Shown one piece after another: positions 15,084-18,401 of a stretch of DNA of 29,230 bases. Origin of the DNA: a virus. Numbering within the stretch: the stretch's first letter is position 1; the number at the start of each line of letters is the position of its first letter. The position numbers and the translations under genes were made by a program. Where the stretch lies: positions 1 through 29,230 of the IMG/VR virus record IMGVR_UViG_3300034082_003586; one strand, 5' to 3'. A model generated the notes under the pieces. It did no database searches. It was not told the DNA's origin and saw nothing but the letters and a program-made list of their open reading frames with translations.

Positions 15084-15554
15084 TTAGGCTGCTAATACTT
15101 CTTTTAATCTATCAGCCGCATAGCTAGCAGCAAATGCATTCGGTTTTACCATCGGTATCACGTTACATGTACCTTTAATATAACCAACTGCCTGCTGTAT
15201 CACTACACTACTATTATAACGTATATCCGGATTAATATCAAGGTGTATCTGCACTTCTTTTTCACCAATTGAATCAACAATTTTATGATACAGTTCCGCC
15301 ACCTTATACACTTCATTCATCAGACGCATAGATGGTTTACTTGCCTTAGCATCGTAATCAATCTCGGTCTGAATCTCACCAAAAATCTTACACCCGTGAC
15401 GACCGTTGATATGTACGACAATCGCTAAAGTATAATCTGCATACCATCTACCATCACGTTTCATTCTTTCTGAATCAGCCCCGATGTAGATTTTTGTCTC
15501 TGGACTCTGTGATTCAATGAAAGCTTTAACTTCGTCTATATTTAATTTTTTCAT
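15084..15554 (-). CDS. RNase H-like (DUF458/YkuK-type) protein
   Basis: A 156-residue product. KIYIGADSERMKRDGRWYADYTLAIVVHI has the acidic strand of the RNase H fold, and QIHLDINPDIRYNSS and the C-terminal VKPNAFAASYAADRL fit the YkuK/DUF458 family of predicted RNase H-like proteins. The start at 15554 is the first ATG; the longer reading uses GTG. It lies between tRNA-Leu(UAG) and tRNA-Gly and should be transcribed with them, so an RNA-processing role is tempting, but this is inference. Confidence 0.8.
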   Translation of the reverse strand: MKKLNIDEVKAFIESQSPETKIYIGADSERMKRDGRWYADYTLAIVVHINGRHGCKIFGEIQTEIDYDAKASKPSMRLMNEVYKVAELYHKIVDSIGEKEVQIHLDINPDIRYNSSVVIQQAVGYIKGTCNVIPMVKPNAFAASYAADRLKEVLAA

Positions 15555-15570
15555 GGTATACACTTCTTAA

Positions 15571-15644
15571 TGGAGCAGGGTGCGAGAATCGAACTCGCGA
15601 CTTGAACTTGGAAGGATCTAGTTTTACCACTAAACTAACCCTGC
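15571..15644 (-). tRNA. tRNA-Gly(UCC)
   Basis: GCAGGGT/ACCCTGC acceptor, CTTCCAA anticodon loop, TTCGATT T-loop, T73 and encoded CCA. The anticodon stem has A27-A43 and T30-T40 mismatches, so it is weak. Confidence 0.9.
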
Positions 15645-15646
15645 GT

Positions 15647-15722
15647 TGGCACCCCGGGAAGGCCTCGAACCTTCAACCCCTGGTTTTGGAGACCAGTGCT
15701 CTGCCAATTGAGCTACCGAGAT
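15647..15722 (-). tRNA. tRNA-Trp(CCA)
   Basis: ATCTCGG/CCGGGGT acceptor with two G-T pairs, CTGGT-CTCCAAA-ACCAG anticodon arm, G73 and encoded CCA. Only 2 bp separate it from tRNA-Gly. Confidence 0.93.
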
Positions 15723-15728
15723 ATATTA

Positions 15729-15777
15729 TATATCGTTAACGAGATATCCTACATGCAATATATCGTTTACGAGATAT
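15729..15777 (-). repeat. Two copies of a 19-bp near-palindromic repeat between tRNA-Trp and tRNA-Arg
   Basis: TATATCGTTAACGAGATAT at 15729-15747 and TATATCGTTTACGAGATAT at 15759-15777 differ at one base. The first holds the perfect palindrome TCGTTAACGA. The second copy ends exactly at the 3' end of tRNA-Arg(UCG). Possible processing signal, operator or duplicated tRNA flank. Confidence 0.85.
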
Positions 15778-15853
15778 GGTGCGTCTGGAGAGATTCGAAC
15801 TCCCAACCTTCAGTTTCGAAGACTGACTTTCTATCCAGTTGAATTACAGACGC
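15777..15853 (-). tRNA. tRNA-Arg(UCG)
   Basis: GCGTCTG/CAGACGC acceptor, TCAGT-CTTCGAA-ACTGA anticodon arm, TTCGAAT T-loop, A73 and encoded CCA. Position 10-25 is an A-A mismatch. U34 rather than A34 means CGN reading by wobble rather than by the host tRNA-Arg(ACG) route. Confidence 0.93.
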
Positions 15854-15858
15854 ATGTA

Positions 15859-15933
15859 TGGTGGTGACAGTTGGATTCGAGCCAACGACCTGCTCCGTAT
15901 GAAGGAGCTGCACTACCGCTGTGCTATGTCACC
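15859..15933 (-). tRNA. tRNA-Met(CAU), elongator type
   Basis: GGTGACA/TGTCACC acceptor fully paired, so not an initiator. GCTCC-TTCATAC-GGAGC anticodon arm, A73, encoded CCA. The T-loop is CTCGAAT, with C54 in place of the usual T54. A lysidine-type Ile2 identity cannot be fully excluded. Confidence 0.9.
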
Positions 15934-15938
15934 GTAAT

Positions 15939-16028
15939 TGGCGGAGAGTCAGGGAGTCGAACCCTGTGACCGTATTACTACTGTCTACGGATTAGCAATC
16001 CGCTGCATTACCATCCTGCCCACTCTCC
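15939..16028 (-). tRNA. tRNA-Ser(GCU)
   Basis: GGAGAGT/ACTCTCC acceptor, CGGAT-TGCTAAT-type anticodon loop with GCT, long variable arm (TAGACAGTAGTAATACGGTCA region), TTCGACT T-loop, G73, encoded CCA. The 5' half overlaps the 3' end of the 57-aa gene at 15992-16165. Confidence 0.93.
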
Positions 16029-16165
16029 AATTCTTGAATCCTATTTGCAGCCTCTTCTAACAGGTCTGCAATACGATCAGGCTTATTTTCCTGAACGGAT
16101 TTTCTATCTTTTATCTGCCTGCGTATTTCAGCACGCTTACGTAAACGGTAAATTAAACTTTCCAT
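15992..16165 (-). CDS. 57-aa charged helical protein whose 3' end runs into tRNA-Ser
   Basis: ATG at 16165 follows AAGGGTGTAAA. The product starts MESLIYRLRKRAEIRRQI and has DRIADLLEEAANRIQELE, a coiled-coil stretch seen in many small phage proteins. The last twelve codons lie inside tRNA-Ser(GCU), and the TAA stop overlaps the first base of... the anticodon region (TGC TAA over the GCU anticodon). Removing the tRNA by RNase P would destroy the mRNA end, so one transcript can give either tRNA or protein, not both. Function unknown. Confidence 0.72.
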   Translation of the reverse strand: MESLIYRLRKRAEIRRQIKDRKSVQENKPDRIADLLEEAANRIQELESGQDGNAADC

Positions 16166-16178
16166 TTTACACCCTTAA

Positions 16179-16267
16179 TGGCGGAAGACTGGCGTAATCG
16201 AAACCCTGGCCTTTCGGCTCCACCTGCGTTCAAAACAGGGCCAGCATCCCCGGCTGGACAATCTTCC
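16179..16267 (-). tRNA. tRNA-Ser(UGA)
   Basis: GGAAGAT/GTCTTCC acceptor, CCTGT-TTTGAAC-GCAGG anticodon arm, long variable arm with a GCC-GAAA-GGC hairpin, G73 and encoded CCA. The T stem is irregular around TTTCGATTACGCC, and the loop position 32 is T, so the tRNA is slightly degenerate. Confidence 0.87.
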
Positions 16268-16274
16268 ATTAACT

Positions 16275-16350
16275 TGGTACCGAGAGACGGGATCGAACCG
16301 CCCACACCTTGTGCTTCAAACAAGTGCTCTACCAACTGAGCTATCTCGGC
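16275..16350 (-). tRNA. tRNA-Phe(GAA)
   Basis: GCCGAGA/TCTCGGT acceptor with a G1-T72 wobble pair, CTTGT-TTGAAGC-ACAAG anticodon arm, TTCGATC T-loop, A73 and encoded CCA. Confidence 0.95.
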
Positions 16351-16359
16351 AATTTTCTT

Positions 16360-16433
16360 TGGGGTGACCACTGAGAATTGAACTCAGATAAGCGGAATCA
16401 CAATCCACGACTTTACCATTAAGTTATGGCCAC
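16360..16433 (-). tRNA. tRNA-His(GUG) without encoded G-1
   Basis: GTGGCCA/TGGTCAC acceptor fully paired, GTGGA-TTGTGAT-TCCGC anticodon arm, TTCAATT T-loop, C73, encoded CCA. The base before position 1 is T, not the G-1 that bacterial tRNA-His normally encodes opposite C73. Confidence 0.92.
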
Positions 16434-16450
16434 ACCAAAGAAAACTACTA

Positions 16451-16536
16451 CCATAGAAAAACACACTCAAGTCCGCGGCACGGAAGGCACTATACCCGCG
16501 ATGGCTTTTGACCAGGCCTAGTGTGTTTATCTATAG
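16451..16536 (-). ncRNA. Structured RNA element A in tRNA operon
   Basis: The ends 16451-16467 and 16520-16536 pair over 17 positions with two mismatches (CATAGAAAAACACACT against AGTGTGTTTATCTATAG). Inside are a CGCGG/CCGCG hairpin (16474-16478 with 16496-16500) and a weak GGC/GCC hairpin. It is homologous at its ends to element C and shares its three-way-junction layout with B and C. There is no anticodon arm or gene here. The strand follows the operon; the symmetrical stem does not decide it. Confidence 0.6.
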
Positions 16537-16541
16537 TTACC

Positions 16542-16643
16542 ATATTGAAACACACTATGCAACAGGTTTAGGTCTGCTTCTGTATCCTGTTACGGCTTAG
16601 TATGAAGTTATCTCTGGACCTCAGCCGTAATATGCTTCAATAT
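16542..16643 (-). ncRNA. Structured RNA element B in tRNA operon
   Basis: An outer stem pairs ATATTGAA (16542-16549) with TTCAATAT (16636-16643) and continues with interruptions. Inside are two adjacent hairpins: AACAGG/CCTGTT (16561-16566 with 16586-16591) and ACGGCT/AGCCGT (16592-16597 with 16623-16628). The left end (accatattgaaacacact) aligns with the left ends of elements A and C. Confidence 0.6.
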
Positions 16644-16647
16644 AATT

Positions 16648-16742
16648 TACCATAGAAAAACACACTCTTAAACCTTCCTTCAGCGGTTAGTCGCTATCTC
16701 CCTTACTAATCGGGCGTAGGGTAAGTATGTTTATCTATGGTA
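16648..16742 (-). ncRNA. Structured RNA element C in tRNA operon
   Basis: The ends 16648-16666 and 16724-16742 pair over 19 positions with two mismatches. Inside are AGCG/CGCT (16682-16685 with 16692-16695) and CCCT/AGGG (16700-16703 with 16718-16721) hairpins. On the minus strand it begins at the ACCA end of tRNA-Lys, so the outer stem includes the tRNA 3' end. T4 also has two stable RNAs of unknown function in its tRNA cluster. Confidence 0.6.
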
Positions 16743-16812
16743 GGGGCACAGAGAATCGAACTCTGATTAATAGGTTAAAAGCCTACTACTTTAGCCGTTA
16801 AGTTATACCCCC
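16738..16812 (-). tRNA. tRNA-Lys(UUU)
   Basis: GGGGGTA/TGCCCCT acceptor, GTAGG-CTTTTAA-CCTAT anticodon arm, TTCGATT T-loop, A73 and encoded CCA. The 5' ten bases overlap the stop end of the 43-aa gene, and the 3' CCA overlaps the outer stem of RNA element C. Confidence 0.94.
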
Positions 16813-16934
16813 ATAGGTATTTGGTTTTGTGCTTTACGCAATGCCTTATTAGACTTACGATGAACACCTGCTTTACGGAATAGTGCTAGACGAACGAAGC
16901 AGTTACGTTCGCGCACGATTTTCTTTCGCTTCAT
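16803..16934 (-). CDS. 43-aa basic conserved phage protein ending in tRNA-Lys
   Basis: ATG at 16934 with a strong TAGGAGATAGAA ribosome site. The product begins MKRKKIVRERNCFVRLALFR and continues KAGVHRKSNKALRKAQNQ: very basic, probably nucleic-acid-binding, and of a type I have often seen among small tailed-phage proteins. Its final codons GGG GTA TAA are the first bases of tRNA-Lys. It has its own promoter at 16954-16981. Function unknown. Confidence 0.85.
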   Translation of the reverse strand: MKRKKIVRERNCFVRLALFRKAGVHRKSNKALRKAQNQIPMGV

Positions 16935-16953
16935 TTCTATCTCCTAAAATACT

Positions 16954-16981
16954 ATTATAGTTGCTCTCACGAAAAGGGCAA
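16954..16981 (-). promoter_or_regulatory. Internal sigma-70 promoter in tRNA operon
   Basis: Minus strand: CGTAACGG upstream, -35 TTGCCC, 16-nt spacer, -10 TATAAT. A GTTGC...GCAAC inverted repeat overlaps the -35 and spacer. It would boost the 43-aa gene, tRNA-Lys, the structured RNAs and later tRNAs. Confidence 0.65.
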
Positions 16982-16989
16982 CCGTTACG

Positions 16990-17067
16990 TGGCAGAGGGT
17001 ACTGGATTCGAACCAGTGATCACGGAGTCAAAGTCCGATGCTTTAGACCGAGCTAAGCTAACCCCCA
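16990..17067 (-). tRNA. tRNA-Gln(UUG)
   Basis: TGGGGGT/ACCCTCT acceptor with an unpaired T1-T72, as glutamine tRNAs favour a weak first pair. CGGA-CTTTGAC-TCCG anticodon arm, TTCGAAT T-loop, G73 and encoded CCA. Confidence 0.93.
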
Positions 17068-17073
17068 ACAAAC

Positions 17074-17149
17074 TGGTACCTGGTGACGGGATCGAACCGC
17101 CGACATCCCACTTGTAAGGAGGGCGCTACTACCGCTGAGCTAACCAGGC
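17074..17149 (-). tRNA. tRNA-Val(UAC)
   Basis: GCCTGGT/ACCAGGT acceptor, CCCTC-CTTACAA-GTGGG anticodon arm with one T-T mismatch, TTCGATC T-loop, A73 and encoded CCA. Confidence 0.93.
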
Positions 17150-17158
17150 AAAAAATAT

Positions 17159-17234
17159 TGGCTCCCCAGGGTGGGATCGAACCACCGACACCTTGATTAA
17201 CAGTCAAGTGCTACTACCGCTGAGCTACTGAGGA
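17159..17234 (-). tRNA. tRNA-Asn(GUU)
   Basis: TCCTCAG/CTGGGGA acceptor, TTGA-CTGTTAA-TCAA anticodon arm, TTCGATC T-loop, G73 and encoded CCA. Confidence 0.95.
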
Positions 17235-17241
17235 ATAAACT

Positions 17242-17313
17242 TGGTGGACCTATGGGGTAACGATCCCCAAGCATGGCATTGCAAGTGCCTTTCCCTACCC
17301 ATTAGGTAAGCCC
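17242..17313 (-). tRNA. tRNA-Ala(UGC), compact and atypical
   Basis: GGGCTTA/TAGGTCC acceptor keeps the alanine identity pair G3-T70 and has A73 and encoded CCA. CTTGCAA anticodon loop. Only 72 nt: the T8-A9 linker appears to be missing, the D arm is CCT-AATGGGT-AGG, and the T-loop is ATCGTTA with A54. Confidence 0.85.
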
Positions 17314-17320
17314 AAAATAC

Positions 17321-17394
17321 TGGTCTCGGTAGCAGGAATCGAACCTACGCTCTATCGTCCCAAACGACAAGTGATACCATTTCACCATACCGAG
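17321..17394 (-). tRNA. tRNA-Pro(UGG)
   Basis: CTCGGTA/TACCGAG acceptor, TGTCG-TTTGGGA-CGATA anticodon arm, TTCGATT T-loop, A73 and encoded CCA. Confidence 0.94.
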
Positions 17395-17401
17395 AAAAAA
17401 C

Positions 17402-17475
17402 TGGAAGCGGGTGAAGGATTCGCACCTCCGATGATCCGAGCTTATGAGACTGGATTGTTGGCTACACTACCCGCT
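17402..17475 (-). tRNA. tRNA with CAU anticodon (Ile2 or Met), divergent
   Basis: AGCGGGT/ACCCGCT acceptor, CTCATAA loop, encoded CCA with T73. It departs from the norm: no GG in the D-loop, a bulged C in the anticodon stem, and a TGCGAAT T-loop with G55. It lacks initiator marks (no unpaired 1-72, no GGG/CCC anticodon stem). It may be the lysidine-type tRNA-Ile2 for AUA or a decaying tRNA-Met. Confidence 0.75.
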
Positions 17476-17481
17476 AAAAAA

Positions 17482-17565
17482 TGGTGGAAGCGGTTGGATT
17501 CGAACCAACGTGCTGTTACGAACGGATTTACAGTCCGTCACCTTCGGCCTCTCAGTCACACTTCC
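17482..17565 (-). tRNA. tRNA-Tyr(GUA)
   Basis: GGAAGTG/CGCTTCC acceptor, ACGGA-CTGTAAA-TCCGT anticodon arm, long variable arm, TTCGAAT T-loop, A73 and encoded CCA. Confidence 0.95.
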
Positions 17566-17572
17566 ATTAACT

Positions 17573-17647
17573 TGGTGCCCCAGGAAGGAATCGAACCTCC
17601 ACACCCTGCTTACAAAACAGGACCTCTACCACTAAGGATACAAGGGC
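17573..17647 (-). tRNA. tRNA-Thr(UGU)
   Basis: GCCCTTG/CTGGGGC acceptor with one T-T mismatch, CCTGT-TTTGTAA-GCAGG anticodon arm, TTCGATT T-loop, A73 and encoded CCA. Confidence 0.93.
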
Positions 17648-17655
17648 AAAAAAAC

Positions 17656-17730
17656 TGGCGACTCGTGGGAGAATCGAACTCCCATCTACGGATAGACAAT
17701 CCGCGATAATGACCATTATATGAACGAGCC
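17656..17730 (-). tRNA. tRNA-Asp(GUC)
   Basis: GGCTCGT/ACGAGTC acceptor, CGGA-TTGTCTA-TCCG anticodon arm, TTCGATT T-loop, G73 and encoded CCA. Confidence 0.95.
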
Positions 17731-17739
17731 TAAAATCAT

Positions 17740-17815
17740 TGGAGTACGCGACAGGAGTCGAACCTGCATAAAACAGAGTTGCAGTCTGTTCCCTAGCCTT
17801 TCGGGTCACACGTAC
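17740..17815 (-). tRNA. tRNA-Cys(GCA)
   Basis: GTACGTG/CGCGTAC acceptor, ACAGA-CTGCAAC-TCTGT anticodon arm, TTCGACT T-loop, T73 as usual for cysteine, encoded CCA. Confidence 0.94.
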
Positions 17816-17820
17816 ATTAA

Positions 17821-17859
17821 CCATATTAAAAAACACTAGCTTAATGCTCTTTAATATGG
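17821..17859 (-). other. 10-bp hairpin abutting the tRNA-Glu 3' end
   Basis: CCATATTAAA (17821-17830) pairs perfectly with TTTAATATGG (17850-17859) around a 19-nt loop. On the minus strand the left arm starts with the CCA of tRNA-Glu, the same arrangement seen at tRNA-Lys with RNA element C. A processing signal or a reduced member of that RNA family. Confidence 0.7.
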
Positions 17860-17931
17860 TGCTCCCGAACGGTTTCGATCCGTCTTCTCCGCCTTGAAAG
17901 GGCAGCGTCCTAGCCAGTAGACGACAGGAGC
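17857..17931 (-). tRNA. tRNA-Glu(UUC)
   Basis: GCTCCTG/CGGGAGC acceptor, GCC-CTTTCAA-GGC anticodon arm, A73 and encoded CCA. The T-loop is ATCGAAA, with A54. Confidence 0.93.
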
Positions 17932-17935
17932 ATAT

Positions 17936-18009
17936 TGGTATCTGGTAGAGGTAACGCTCCTCTGTCTTTCGATTATCAGTCGAATGCTCTACTATTGAGC
18001 TAACCAGAC
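17936..18009 (-). tRNA. tRNA-Ile(GAU), first tRNA of the operon
   Basis: GTCTGGT/ACCAGAT acceptor, TTCGA-CTGATAA-TCGAA anticodon arm, A73 and encoded CCA. The D-loop AATAGTA lacks the GG pair and the T-loop is AGCGTTA (A54, G55), so both partners of the 18-55 elbow contact are changed. Confidence 0.92.
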
Positions 18010-18024
18010 ACATTAAATGGTATG

Positions 18025-18043
18025 CAAATTTTTAAAGAACAAT
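18025..18043 (-). promoter_or_regulatory. boxA-like antitermination element in tRNA operon leader
   Basis: On the minus strand TTGTTCTTTAAAAATTTGC closely follows the rrn boxA form (E. coli TGCTCTTTAACAA), which binds NusB-S10 to make RNA polymerase termination-resistant. It lies between the hairpin at 18044-18059 and tRNA-Ile. Confidence 0.65.
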
Positions 18044-18059
18044 GTTGATTATTATCAAC
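18044..18059 (-). promoter_or_regulatory. boxB-like hairpin upstream of boxA
   Basis: GTTGAT-AATA-ATCAAC forms a 6-bp stem with a 4-nt loop, a few bases after the predicted start site and one base before boxA. Order and spacing are those of boxB-boxA in rRNA leaders. Confidence 0.6.
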
Positions 18060-18071
18060 GCTACAGAATCT

Positions 18072-18100
18072 ATTTTAACCTATTCTGCAGTTTCGTGCAA
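18072..18100 (-). promoter_or_regulatory. Sigma-70 promoter of the tRNA operon
   Basis: Minus strand: CGTAACG upstream, -35 TTGCAC, 17-nt spacer, -10 TAAAAT. Predicted start near 18065. It lies downstream of the terminator at 18125-18156, so the tRNA operon is an independent unit. Confidence 0.75.
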
Positions 18101-18124
18101 GCGTTACGATGAACTTTACACATT

Positions 18125-18156
18125 AAAAAACCCTCGGGGCTTTCGCTTTCCGAGGG
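18125..18156 (-). terminator. Strong rho-independent terminator
   Basis: CCCTCGG (18131-18137) pairs with CCGAGGG (18150-18156) and is followed on the minus strand by six U. It ends the ncRNA unit and any read-through from the DUF932 gene. Confidence 0.9.
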
Positions 18157-18307
18157 CTCTGGTAATTTGTACGTCTGTACTAGTTACACGTCCCTCGGAT
18201 GGCAATCTCTCCCCATGTATTGCGATCGGAACTTGAGCCAACGCAATAGCTGGGTAGCGGCATGGCTACGCTAAACTGATGCATTGATTTAAATTTCTTC
18301 GCTAACA
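18125..18307 (-). ncRNA. Predicted stand-alone structured RNA, about 180 nt
   Basis: A unit between a near-consensus promoter (18314-18342) and a strong terminator, without a gene that has a ribosome site. Hairpins: GTAGC/GCTAC, a 7-bp TATTGCG/CGCAATA stem (18218-18224 with 18242-18248) inside CCCA/TGGG, and GTAC-AGAC-GTAC flanked by GTAA/TTAC. A 42-codon ATG frame (starting MLAKKFKSMH) begins almost at the start site and would be leaderless; I judge it less likely than a noncoding RNA. Confidence 0.6.
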
Positions 18308-18313
18308 TAAATG

Positions 18314-18342
18314 ATTATATCCTACTTTTGAGTTACTGGCAA
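18314..18342 (-). promoter_or_regulatory. Near-consensus sigma-70 promoter of the ncRNA unit
   Basis: Minus strand: -35 TTGCCA, 17-nt spacer, -10 TATAAT. Start expected near 18307. Confidence 0.8.
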
Positions 18343-18401
18343 CTAGTACCTGACTATTACGTATGGTTATTATTTACCACCGTGTAATATATAGGCTTTT
18401 G

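Noticed and set aside
15084-15554. Assigning true RNase H activity to the DUF458-like protein
   Set aside because: The full set of catalytic acidic residues could not be placed with confidence from sequence alone.
16153-16371. 72-codon minus-strand frame over tRNA-Phe and tRNA-Ser(UGA)
   Set aside because: It spans two well-formed tRNAs and lacks a ribosome site; the true small gene here is the one at 15992-16165.
16448-16742. Repeated structured units considered as a CRISPR array or inverted-repeat transposon
   Set aside because: Only three units, no constant repeat with unique spacers, and no transposase; the paired ends fit folded RNAs better.
17371-18013. Open frames on both strands across the tRNA array (for example plus 17371-17709 and minus 17567-18013)
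   Set aside because: They are translations of tandem tRNA genes, with no ribosome sites and no protein-like composition.
18180-18307. 42-codon frame starting MLAKKFKSMH at the ncRNA locus
   Set aside because: It has no ribosome site, would start within a base or two of the predicted transcript start, and crosses several stems. Kept as a minor alternative only.
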